Positions 1 through 6,798 of a DNA stretch of 14,821 nucleotides are shown here, in pieces. The position numbers and the translations under genes are program-made. The notes beneath the pieces were generated by a model. It saw nothing but the letters and a program-made list of their open reading frames with translations, searched no databases and was not told the origin of the DNA. Origin of the DNA: an uncultured Prevotella sp. (GTDB taxonomy: Bacteria > Bacteroidota > Bacteroidia > Bacteroidales > Bacteroidaceae). The stretch's first letter is position 1. The number at the start of each line of letters is the position of its first letter. The stretch spans positions 1-14,821 of the forward strand of contig CAAGLS010000055.1 in assembly GCA_900770845.1 (NCBI GenBank), given 5' to 3'.

Positions 1-102
1 CAACATGCAGATGGAAGCCACGAGGGCAAATTCGGCAAAGGCAAGCATCCAGAACTCTTTGTGCCAGAGCTTGATGTGTATGGGCGTGTTCTGTGTGTCC
101 AT
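1..102 (-). CDS. MFS-type transporter, N-terminal fragment (continues past the window edge)
   Basis: The minus strand from 102 down to 1 is open for 34 codons from an ATG. It reads MDTQNTPIHIKLWHKEFWML and then a hydrophobic stretch, AFAEFALVASICML. A short polar N-terminus with an LW-x-K-[DE]-F-type motif leading straight into the first membrane helix is typical of the start of Bacteroidales major facilitator transporters. Only this start is visible, so substrate and exact family cannot be told. The ATG sits 15 nt from the edge of the 196-bp palindromic element, which separates this gene from the upstream hydrolase gene on the same strand. I saw no convincing promoter between them. The assignment to MFS is by N-terminal resemblance only. 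Confidence 0.6.
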   Translation of the reverse strand, partial: MDTQNTPIHIKLWHKEFWMLAFAEFALVASICML

Positions 103-117
103 AATGTTATCTTGTTT

Positions 118-313
118 AAGGCCGGTTCTAAAAATTATGTGTAGAAACCAAGCCGTTACGGATATATGTTGTTTCGGTCGTCTTCTGCATCTATCGGTCT
201 CAAAACGTCAAGTCTCATCGGTCGTGTAGCCCGCTACACTCCCTCTTCAACTTACGTTTTGAGTCCCGATAGCTGGCAGAATACGCCGCGACCTAATTTT
301 TAGAACCGACCTT
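118..313 (-). repeat. 196-bp palindromic repeat element, copy 1 (complete)
   Basis: The two ends are 20-bp inverted repeats with one mismatch: AAGGCCGGTTCTAAAAATTA at 118-137 and its complement at 294-313. Inside, nested arms continue the palindrome: CTATCGG at 191-197 with CCGATAG at 265-271; TCAAAACGT at 200-208 with ACGTTTTGA at 254-262; AAGT at 210-213 with ACTT at 250-253; and a central GTGTAGC (224-230), CC, GCTACAC (233-239). The whole unit can fold into one long interrupted hairpin. A second copy, inverted, lies at the right end of the window. The element begins at the hydrolase stop codon (overlap of one base) and ends 15 nt before the transporter ATG. The strand given is that of transcription of the flanking genes. 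It has no credible coding capacity. It could be a MITE-like element, a structured 3' UTR or a terminator; the family is not known to me. Confidence 0.85.
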
Positions 314-1203
314 TAGTCGTGCTCACTGCACCATTCCGAAACGATGCGGATATAGCGTTCGGGCTGGTCGGCGAATGTCAAATGGCGGGCACCATCGAGC
401 AGCTCCCAACGACTGTTGGGAATGCCGTCGTACATGGTTTTGGCCAGCAAGGGAGTGCTCTCGTCGTTGGTTCCACTGATGATGAGCGATGGCTGGGAGA
501 TATGGCGCAATTGGGCAGTGTAGTCAAAGTCTTTCAGGTTGCCCCAAGGCATATACTCGTTGGGGCCCCAAGCCACATTGTAGCTCTCGGTGCCGAAGCG
601 TTTCTCGCGGCGTAGGCATTCAGGACCGTCGGAAGTGATGCTGCACGCATGGCGCTCCGTGTAATGCCCGTTGGCACGAAGATAATCCTCGCTGTCGAAG
701 TCACCACTCTGTTCCGCCTTGCGAATGGCAGCCTGGTCCTCGGGCGACATGAAGGAGATAAGCCTGTGCTGCTCATGCCCCCACAGTCGGCTCGACGACA
801 ACGTGCTGGAAAGGATGGCAGAGCACACGCCCTCGGGTTGCCGATCGATGAGCCAAGCCAAAATCATCATTCCGCCCCACGACTGCCCCAAAATGTGGAG
901 GCGGTCAAGATGCAGATGATTCCTGAGGGCTTCCAGCTCGTCGAGCCAAGTGTTGAGCGTCCACAGCTCAGGATGTCCGTCAAGATAAGACTTGCCGCAT
1001 CCCAACTGGTCGTAGCTGATGACCTGACGGCCGGAAAGCGCGATGCCGTCGAGCAATTCGAAGTAGTTGTGGGTGCTGCCCGGGCCTCCATGGAGCAAGA
1101 GCAGAGGAGCCTTGTCGGAGGAAGACTCTCCCACCACACGGAAATAGGTCTCATGGCCAAGGAAAGGCATGAACCCATCCTCAATTCTCAATTCACGATT
1201 CAT
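313..1203 (-). CDS. Alpha/beta hydrolase, proline iminopeptidase type (peptidase S33 family)
   Basis: A 296-residue cytoplasmic alpha/beta-hydrolase. The oxyanion-hole motif HGGPG is at residues 38-42, which is characteristic of prolyl aminopeptidases and tricorn-interacting aminopeptidases. The nucleophile elbow GQSWGG places the catalytic Ser at about 108. Asp in GTNDESTP (about 247) and His in GARHLTF (about 274) complete the triad. A cap domain rich in charged residues lies between about 140 and 220. Members release N-terminal proline or other residues from short peptides, so peptide scavenging is the likely role; relatives also include other amidases and esterases. I chose the ATG at 1201-1203 (MNRELRIEDGF) because the 16 extra residues of the longer frame (MGTCLGLIILKNK...) are not family-like and lie in the probable promoter. 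There is no signal peptide from this start. The stop codon abuts palindromic element copy 1. Confidence 0.85.
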   Translation of the reverse strand: MNRELRIEDGFMPFLGHETYFRVVGESSSDKAPLLLLHGGPGSTHNYFELLDGIALSGRQVISYDQLGCGKSYLDGHPELWTLNTWLDELEALRNHLHLDRLHILGQSWGGMMILAWLIDRQPEGVCSAILSSTLSSSRLWGHEQHRLISFMSPEDQAAIRKAEQSGDFDSEDYLRANGHYTERHACSITSDGPECLRREKRFGTESYNVAWGPNEYMPWGNLKDFDYTAQLRHISQPSLIISGTNDESTPLLAKTMYDGIPNSRWELLDGARHLTFADQPERYIRIVSEWCSEHD

Positions 1204-1221
1204 AGATTCTATTTTATTCTT

Positions 1222-1252
1222 CAAAATGATTAATCCCAAACAAGTACCCATA
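1222..1252 (-). promoter_or_regulatory. Possible weak promoter for the hydrolase gene
   Basis: On the minus strand TATG (1249-1252), a 19-bp spacer and TCATTTTG (1222-1229) resemble the Bacteroidetes TTTG/TAnnTTTG promoter, with one mismatch in each box. It ends 18 nt before the preferred ATG. Given two mismatches, this is only a candidate. Confidence 0.3.
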
Positions 1253-1458
1253 AAAGTGCATCCACTGGGGGCATGCAGGCTGGGTTGGAGACAGCCCCAC
1301 CCCTACCTACAAGGCCCCTGCGACTGGATGACAGCACCTCGCCCGTCGTAGTGAGACAAAGCCTCGGTTGGATGGTTGCAGATAGCCATATTCATTATGA
1401 TATGCAGGCAACGACAGGATGCAGCCCCCCAGATGGATTCCTACCTGCGGCCTCCCCC
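1252..1458. other. Intergenic region with no recognised gene
   Basis: About 255 bp separate the GH115 stop codon from the hydrolase start; this is the part upstream of the candidate promoter. It is GC-rich near 1270-1320, with a loose inverted repeat around GGGTTGG and CCCCACCC (about 1281-1302) and a short AT-rich palindrome at about 1389-1404. No terminator with a U-tract, no RNA gene and no credible ORF was seen. Confidence 0.5.
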
Positions 1459-3951
1459 TTAATTGGTAGGCATGAGATAGAAGCTTCTTTCCTTCAGGAA
1501 ATCTATCATCCACTGGTCGAGACAGATGCCCTCATCGATGGCCGTAATGTTGAGCGTGTGGCGCGACTGGAAACCTCCAACCGTGATGGGGATGCGCTTG
1601 ACAAGCTGCCCACGCAGCACTGCCCGTTGCCATTCGTCAGACTGCATGGCACAGGCAAGGTCCAACACGAGGGGCTGGCCACCGTCAAAACTCACACTGA
1701 CCCGCTGGCTACCGCCGCCCGCAGCATGGAAGGGCACGAAGCCCAAATAGAGGCAAGCGTCGGACTGGGCTGAGAGGCGGAATGTGAAATGGAGCGAAGC
1801 CCCAGGCGCCATCCTCACAGCGCGCATACTGTGGCCCAACATCGCAACTGGGGTGACGGTGCCTGTGCTGCCATCGTATTGGGAGGCATTCATGGCGGCC
1901 GCATTCTCCTTGTCGAAGCGCGGGGTGAGAAGAGGGGCATTGCGATATTGCTGCCGCTCCTTGTCGGTGACGGCAGCGGGCAGCGAGGGCGACTGGAAAA
2001 CCTGCAGGCCGCGGGGAGCAGCATTCATCAGCCCGGCCCACTTGCCGGAAGCCAAGGTAGAATATTGATCGGTGAGGCTTTTGATGTCGTCGTAGGCGTC
2101 GAGGCTCGCCACAGCGGCTTCCAGGGCTTCCTCGTCGTGATGGAAAGTGCCGGGGCGTGACAGGTCGCGGGCCTCCTGCGAGAAGAGCTGCTTGGCAGCC
2201 ATCGCCGCCGAAGCCTTGATGGGATAGGCAATGGCCGTGAAGAAAGCGTCGGTGAGATTGGGAGCCACCTGTGAGGAAATCTCATCCACCCGCGCTGAGA
2301 GCTTTTGATAATCGGTGAGGTAGCGTTCCATCTCATTGCCAAAATCATCCGTGCTGAGTTCGGTGTCGTTCACAGGGATGGCGGCGGCCTTGGCCGGGTC
2401 GGCCTCCCCCACCCTGTTCCAGCCCATCAGCTCCGGCTTGCGGATGGCTGTAAGCCTGAAATACTCCCGCATGACAGGAACCAGCCGCTGGCCCACGGTG
2501 GGGCCGAACTGCTGGCAGAGCCAATCGGCCAAGCAACGCTCGATGTTGTCCTGGCGCACAGCGTTGGCGTTCCAAGCCTTGTCGAAAAACAGGCTGAGCT
2601 GCAGGGCCGCCACCTTGGGTTCATGGACCACCGCTATCCAAGCCTTGTCGGCGCGCTTGGCCACGGCGTCGTCAAGCTGGGAGGCCATGAGCCCAGGTTG
2701 AGTGGTGGCCAGCCACAAATAGTCGTGGGGAGACCCCTCGTAGCTCAGATGGTAGAGGATGCCGTCGCCGCCACGCTGCTTGGAGCCACCGCCACGCCCC
2801 ATGGGGAGCATGTAGCCGTAGCCATCGTCGGGCCAGATGAGGATGGTAGCCTCCGGCGCCTGCATCCCCCCACTGAGGAGACGGCGCACATCGTCGTCGA
2901 CCACCAAGAGCCACTCATACTCGCGGCTCTTGTGCTTGTTCTTCTTGTTGAGCTTGTCCTCGGTCTTCTTCGTCAGCTTCATCTGCTCGTGAATCACCTT
3001 GAGAAACAGCTGCCGTCCATCGTGGGCCGTGGCGACGTTCGCGGCCGAGCCCTTGCCCAATCCCAAGGTGTAGAGGGCCTCGGTGTTGCCCGCCAACTTC
3101 AGGCCGTCCTCCCAGTAGCGGAGCATCTGGTGATGGTTGGTGGCATAGTTGTAGGCGCCCATGCGGCTGTTCCATTCCGACTTGTTGGAGCGGAGCATCG
3201 GGTCCTCGCTTCCGATGATGATGCCGCAGCTGTCGGCCACCTCGGCATTGCCCTTGACATGGAAGAAGGCCTGAGTGCCGGCATCGTCGGCCGGCCACAA
3301 GAGGTTGGCGCGCAAACGAATCATCAACTCGAAAAGCATCTTATAGGTCTGCGGCCCAATGAAGCCGGCGGGCAGATGGCGGTCCATGTGCCGACGGCTC
3401 CACTCGCGCAGCGACCACTCCTCTGCGTCGATGGAGAGTCCGCGGTATTCCACTTGCGGAATCTGCAGGGAACGGAAGCCGTCCTTCATCACGAGGGTGC
3501 GCTGCCGTTGCGGCGCCACGCTGCCCCACCAAATCCAAGGCGAGACACCGGCAAGGCGTGAGAGTTGCATGATGCCGTAGGCAGTGCCGCGCCCATTGCT
3601 GCCAACGACGACAATCTTGCGCCCCGTGTTGGCCAGATAGAAGGCATCGCGCTTGGTGATGAACTGATGGATGGGAACGGAATATTTGGAGAGTTGGCCG
3701 AACTCCTTGTCGGTCAACCGATCGAGCTGGTAAATCTCGATGGGAGCATTGCCCTTCTTGTTGGCGCCAAGCCCCGTGACCGCTCTCATGTCGGAAGAGA
3801 ACATGCTGAGAGCCACGTCGACAACCTTGTCGCGTTGGGCGCAGACGGAATAGGCCACGGGATTCTTTCCATCGAACCAAACCACATCAGCCGCCAGACT
3901 ATACAGACTCATGGGAAAAAGGCTTGCGAGAAGCCAGAATCTAATTCTCAT
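1459..3951 (-). CDS. Secreted GH115-family protein, alpha-1,2-glucuronidase-like, divergent active site
   Basis: An 830-residue protein with a signal peptide (MRIRFWLLASLFPMSLYSLA, then ADVVW), so exported to the periplasm or outer surface. GH115 enzymes remove 4-O-methyl-glucuronic acid from xylan side chains. GH115 landmarks appear in order: an N-terminal alpha/beta domain to about 150; YRGLSIDAEEW (169-179); IGPQTYKMLFELMIRLRANLLWP (about 198-220); then WPDDGYGY, YHLSYEGSPHDYLWL and FFDKAWN in the middle; and a C-terminal beta-sandwich ending in QWMIDF. Length suits the family. The motif usually read as HHEPM/HCEPM is SEDPM (248-252), and the usual MRGxxD region is TLGLGKG (295-301), so activity or specificity may have changed. 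The start was moved to the ATG at 3949-3951: the 25 extra upstream codons would destroy the signal peptide and overlap the promoter. No SusC/SusD genes lie nearby. Confidence 0.85.
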   Translation of the reverse strand: MRIRFWLLASLFPMSLYSLAADVVWFDGKNPVAYSVCAQRDKVVDVALSMFSSDMRAVTGLGANKKGNAPIEIYQLDRLTDKEFGQLSKYSVPIHQFITKRDAFYLANTGRKIVVVGSNGRGTAYGIMQLSRLAGVSPWIWWGSVAPQRQRTLVMKDGFRSLQIPQVEYRGLSIDAEEWSLREWSRRHMDRHLPAGFIGPQTYKMLFELMIRLRANLLWPADDAGTQAFFHVKGNAEVADSCGIIIGSEDPMLRSNKSEWNSRMGAYNYATNHHQMLRYWEDGLKLAGNTEALYTLGLGKGSAANVATAHDGRQLFLKVIHEQMKLTKKTEDKLNKKNKHKSREYEWLLVVDDDVRRLLSGGMQAPEATILIWPDDGYGYMLPMGRGGGSKQRGGDGILYHLSYEGSPHDYLWLATTQPGLMASQLDDAVAKRADKAWIAVVHEPKVAALQLSLFFDKAWNANAVRQDNIERCLADWLCQQFGPTVGQRLVPVMREYFRLTAIRKPELMGWNRVGEADPAKAAAIPVNDTELSTDDFGNEMERYLTDYQKLSARVDEISSQVAPNLTDAFFTAIAYPIKASAAMAAKQLFSQEARDLSRPGTFHHDEEALEAAVASLDAYDDIKSLTDQYSTLASGKWAGLMNAAPRGLQVFQSPSLPAAVTDKERQQYRNAPLLTPRFDKENAAAMNASQYDGSTGTVTPVAMLGHSMRAVRMAPGASLHFTFRLSAQSDACLYLGFVPFHAAGGGSQRVSVSFDGGQPLVLDLACAMQSDEWQRAVLRGQLVKRIPITVGGFQSRHTLNITAIDEGICLDQWMIDFLKERSFYLMPTN

Positions 3952-3980
3952 TTTTTTGAAAGTGTTCTTGTTATGTTTTG

Positions 3981-4011
3981 CAAAGATAATGAAAATTCTA
4001 CCATTTGCAGA
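3981..4011 (-). promoter_or_regulatory. Promoter of the GH115 gene
   Basis: Minus strand: TCTG (4008-4011), exactly 19 bp, then TATCTTTG (3981-3988). This fits the Bacteroidetes primary sigma consensus TTTG-N19-TAnnTTTG with one mismatch in the upstream box. It leaves a leader of about 25 nt before the ATG at 3951 and supports that start over the longer frame, whose first codons would lie upstream of the transcript. Confidence 0.7.
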
Positions 4012-4060
4012 GGATTTAAGAAACATTCACGCCTTGAAATGCGTGAGGAGGAAAATTTAT

Positions 4061-4091
4061 TTTGCCGTCCCATTATTTATTCCTACCTTTG
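4061..4091 (+). promoter_or_regulatory. Promoter of mrp
   Basis: TTTG at 4061-4064, a 19-bp spacer, and TACCTTTG at 4084-4091: a perfect match to the Bacteroidetes primary promoter. Transcription should begin around 4096-4100. The mRNA would then carry a leader of about 150 nt that starts with the GC-rich repeat cluster. Confidence 0.8.
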
Positions 4092-4102
4092 CAGCTGACA
4101 AA

Positions 4103-4213
4103 TAGGAGGCACGGCGTCTCGCCGTGCAAGAATGGCGCGGCACGGTGTCCCTTGCAAGAAAGCGCGGCACGGCATCGCCTGCAAGAGGGTGCGGCGGGGC
4201 GCCGCACCTCCTA
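4103..4213 (+). repeat. GC-rich hairpin and tandem repeat cluster in the mrp leader
   Basis: Three and a half degenerate units of about 27-31 bp, each starting GGCACGG (4108, 4139, 4166; partial at 4193) and containing GCAAGA (4126, 4154, 4181). The first and last parts are strong hairpins: GCACGGCG (4109-4116), TCT, CGCCGTGC (4120-4127); and GTGCGGCG (4189-4196), GGG, CGCCGCAC (4200-4207). The outermost arms also pair: TAGGAGGCACGGCG (4103-4116) against 4200-4213, 12 of 14 positions. Composition is far more GC-rich than the AT-rich flanks, which suggests an inserted or expanded REP-like repeat. It lies wholly in the predicted mrp 5' UTR, ending 38 nt before the ATG. Confidence 0.8.
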
Positions 4214-4251
4214 CAGTTTAGTTACATAGAAGAGACGAAACAACAAGAATA

Positions 4252-5355
4252 ATGACACTATATCCAAAACTCATTGAAGATACCCTGGCTACGGTTATCT
4301 ACCCGGGTACAAAGAAAAATCTGATAGAGAGCGGAATGCTGGCCGACAGCATCCGTATCGACGGACAGACCCTCTCGTTCACCCTTGTATTCCCGCGTGA
4401 GACCGATCCGTTCCTGAAGTCAACCGTGAAGGCCGCCGAAGCCGCCATCCATTACCATTTGGGAAAGGAGGTGGACGTGACCATCAACGTGGAATACAAG
4501 CACGCTCCGCGCCCTGAGGTGGGAAAGCTGCTGCCCAATGTGAAGAACATCGTGGCTGTAAGCTCCGGCAAAGGGGGCGTGGGCAAATCCACCGTGGCCG
4601 CCAACTTGGCCATCGCCCTCGCGAAATTAGGCTACAAAGTGGGACTGCTCGACACCGACATCTTCGGCCCCTCAATGCCCAAAATGTTTGGTGTGGAAGA
4701 AGAGCGACCCTACGGTGTGGAAAAGGATGGTCGCCAACTGATAGAACCCATCGAGAAATATGGAGTGAAACTCCTCAGCATCGGATTCTTCGTCAACCCC
4801 GGCACAGCCACCCTGTGGCGGGGCGGAATGGCAACGGCAGCCTTGAAGCAGCTCATCGCCGACGCCGACTGGGGCGACTTGGACTATTTCATCTTGGACA
4901 CACCGCCTGGAACCAGCGACATCCACCTCACACTGCTCCAAACACTGAGCATCACCGGGGCCGTGATTGTCTCCACACCGCAACAGGTGGCACTGGCCGA
5001 CGCGCGTAAAGGCGTTGACATGTACCGCAATGACAAGGTGAACGTGCCTATCCTCGGTCTGGTGGAAAACATGGCTTACTTCACTCCCGCAGAACTGCCG
5101 GAAAACAAATATTATATCTTCGGCAAGGATGGCTGCAAGAATCTGGCCCAGGAACTTGGCTGTCCCTTGCTGGCTCAAATCCCCATCGTGCAAAGCATCT
5201 GTGAGAGTGGCGACAAAGGTGAACCCGCGGCGTGCAATGTGGAATCCATCACAGGGCAGGCTTTCATCAATCTCGCCCAAGCCGTGGTGACAAGAGTGAA
5301 CATCCGCAACAAGGAATTGCCCAAGACCAAGATTGTACACGTGAACAACCACTAA
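4252..5355 (+). CDS. mrp: Mrp/ApbC-family P-loop ATPase, iron-sulfur cluster carrier
   Basis: A 367-residue cytoplasmic protein that binds ATP and is thought, from its family, to carry or insert Fe-S clusters into apoproteins. Residues 1-85 are a MIP18/DUF59-type domain (YPKLIEDTLATVIYPGTKKN). The MinD-like ATPase follows: deviant Walker A GKGGVGKS at 106-113, DTDIFGPSMP at about 134-143, ILDTPPGTSD at 214-223, and TPQQVALADARKG at about 242-254. Length matches Mrp proteins with an N-terminal DUF59 domain. The CxxC that in many Mrp/Nbp35 proteins bridges the cluster after the VENM motif is absent; here the segment reads VENMAYFTPAELPENKYYIF, with scattered single cysteines at about 295, 304, 317 and 328. 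The gene is monocistronic by context: a strong promoter and structured leader upstream, an inverted repeat downstream and a convergent operon beyond. Confidence 0.93.
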   Translation: MTLYPKLIEDTLATVIYPGTKKNLIESGMLADSIRIDGQTLSFTLVFPRETDPFLKSTVKAAEAAIHYHLGKEVDVTINVEYKHAPRPEVGKLLPNVKNIVAVSSGKGGVGKSTVAANLAIALAKLGYKVGLLDTDIFGPSMPKMFGVEEERPYGVEKDGRQLIEPIEKYGVKLLSIGFFVNPGTATLWRGGMATAALKQLIADADWGDLDYFILDTPPGTSDIHLTLLQTLSITGAVIVSTPQQVALADARKGVDMYRNDKVNVPILGLVENMAYFTPAELPENKYYIFGKDGCKNLAQELGCPLLAQIPIVQSICESGDKGEPAACNVESITGQAFINLAQAVVTRVNIRNKELPKTKIVHVNNH

Positions 5356-5379
5356 GGTGCGAGGCGCGTAACAACAGCT

Positions 5380-5432
5380 CATCCGCAATTGTCCGTCTGA
5401 ACAACCCTATGGAACACGGACAATTGCGGATG
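5380..5432 (+). terminator. Perfect 17-bp inverted repeat between convergent genes, probable terminator
   Basis: CATCCGCAATTGTCCGT (5380-5396) and its exact complement (5416-5432) enclose a 19-nt loop and are followed by TTAATATTTT. It lies 25 nt after the mrp stop and before the 3' end of the convergent efflux operon, so it probably ends mrp transcription and may serve both sides. The tail is only moderately T-rich and the loop is long for a classic intrinsic terminator. I saw no gene in 5433-5523. Confidence 0.65.
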
Positions 5433-5523
5433 TTAATATTTTATGGCGACAGCCTACATAATGAAAGTCTGCTGAAAGAACGCATGGAAGGATGGCTGTG
5501 GGAAATCAACCGTCCATTGTACG

Positions 5524-6795
5524 TTACTTCCCCGCATCCTCAGTTTGCGGCTTGCCTTCTTTGGCAGACTTGAGCATCGCCATGATGTGGTCGAGACGCT
5601 CACGGTTGTGGGTGTGGGCGAGCAAGATTTGACGGCGATAGACAAGACAGGTGAGGAAAACGTAGACAAACACCTGAATCCACAGTCCCTTATACTCGAA
5701 CTCGATATCATTGAGCGTACCGCCCATGCTGCTAAGGGTCATGTAGCCTTGAAGCCCAAAGGTACTCGGGAAAAGATAAGAGAAATACCGCAAGAACGGC
5801 GGCATATTGCTGATGGGCCAACTCACGCCAGAAAGGAAGAGCAATGGGACAGAAGTGAAAATCACCAAAAGCAGGATGTTCTCACGATGGCGCACCAGAC
5901 CCGAAACCGTCATCCCAAAGAAAGTGACAGCCAAAATGTAGGGAACCAGGAAGGGGAAATAATACTCGGCATGGTTCATGGCCGTGAAGGAGAAGAAGCG
6001 CGGCACGCAGAGTCCCACGTAGGTTCCCATCACCATGTAGATCATGAAATAGCACAATCCCTTGCCCATCACGATGCGGAAGATTCCATTGTAATGGTGG
6101 GATATGGGCACAAGATCGGCATAACGGTTGTTCTCACGTGCGGTTCCAGCAGCAAGTCCGATACCCAACAAGAGAGTCTGATGGAGAATCAACATCAGTA
6201 CGGGGGGAATGATGGCGTTGCCGTAGCCGATGGTGGAATTGAAGATGTTCACCACCTCCTGCCTGATGGGTTCCGTGGTCTGCATATCCTCATGGCTGTT
6301 GAAACTAAGGGAGCGGTCGACCTGAATCTGCGAACTCATCAAGGAGGCCACAGCCTGGGTGGTCTGATAAATAGCCTTATAGGCCAACATCAGACTCATA
6401 TCGCAGTAAACGCTGACGTATGACTGCTCCGAACGGTTCACCTTCTTGGCAAAGTCGGAGGGGATGAAGATGACACCCCTCACTTCCTGCCGACCCACCA
6501 AGTCCTTGCCCTCGTCGACAGAGTTGCAATAGTAGGCCACACTCACGTCGGGACTGGCGTCGACCTTGCGAATATACTCTCGGCTCAGAGCGGAGTGGTC
6601 CATATCGACAATGGCAACGGGAGTCTCGCGAATCACTTCATTGTTGTAAATCCAGGAATAGAGCAAGGGATAGCCCAAGGGCACAAGAATGAAGAAAATC
6701 AGAACGCCCTCATCGGTGAAGACGTTGCGCATTTCCTTGGCCCAGATATAGAGCATGTCGGAAAGGCCTTCCTTTATTTGCTGAAAAAGTGTCAT
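5524..6795 (-). CDS. ABC-2 type transporter permease (YbhS/YbhR-like), second of a pair
   Basis: A 423-residue inner-membrane protein of the ABC-2 permease family. A first membrane helix (about 31-50, FFILVPLGYPLLYSW) is followed by a large periplasmic domain (about 52-190) that opens with VAIVDMDHSALSREYI, the signature of this exporter group. Five more helices lie between about 190 and 390 (IIPPVLMLILHQTLLLGIGL; the region around VPLLFLSGVSWP). A charged cytoplasmic tail ends in KSAKEGKPQTEDAGK. It starts 3 nt after the stop of the paralogous permease gene, so the two are co-transcribed and presumably dimerise as the membrane part of one exporter. It is the last gene of the operon. The substrate cannot be read from the sequence; drugs, bile-type compounds or lipids are known for relatives. 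Confidence 0.88.
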   Translation of the reverse strand: MTLFQQIKEGLSDMLYIWAKEMRNVFTDEGVLIFFILVPLGYPLLYSWIYNNEVIRETPVAIVDMDHSALSREYIRKVDASPDVSVAYYCNSVDEGKDLVGRQEVRGVIFIPSDFAKKVNRSEQSYVSVYCDMSLMLAYKAIYQTTQAVASLMSSQIQVDRSLSFNSHEDMQTTEPIRQEVVNIFNSTIGYGNAIIPPVLMLILHQTLLLGIGLAAGTARENNRYADLVPISHHYNGIFRIVMGKGLCYFMIYMVMGTYVGLCVPRFFSFTAMNHAEYYFPFLVPYILAVTFFGMTVSGLVRHRENILLLVIFTSVPLLFLSGVSWPISNMPPFLRYFSYLFPSTFGLQGYMTLSSMGGTLNDIEFEYKGLWIQVFVYVFLTCLVYRRQILLAHTHNRERLDHIMAMLKSAKEGKPQTEDAGK

Positions 6796-6798
6796 ATT

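Noticed and set aside
5..229. 74-codon plus-strand ORF at the left edge
   Set aside because: It is antisense to the transporter start and runs through the palindromic element; the composition is not protein-like.
1204..1251. Earlier ATG for the hydrolase at 1251
   Set aside because: The added residues are not family-like and overlap the candidate promoter; the ATG at 1203 gives a normal N-terminus.
2305..3561. 418-codon open frame on the plus strand, antisense to the GH115 gene
   Set aside because: Its product is rich in His, Val and Leu without recognisable motifs, it lies wholly opposite a full-length GH115 gene with signal peptide and promoter, and such antisense frames are common in GC-rich genes.
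3952..4026. N-terminal extension of the GH115 protein to an ATG at 4026
   Set aside because: The extra 25 residues would bury the signal peptide and the ATG lies upstream of the predicted promoter.
4103..4213. CRISPR-like array (repeats spaced about 27-31 bp)
   Set aside because: The repeats are degenerate, there are no unique spacers of even length between them, and no cas genes are present.
5410..5573. Short plus-strand ORF starting MEHGQLRMLIFYGDSL
   Set aside because: It begins inside the inverted repeat, has no promoter and runs into the antisense of the permease 3' end; no family resemblance.
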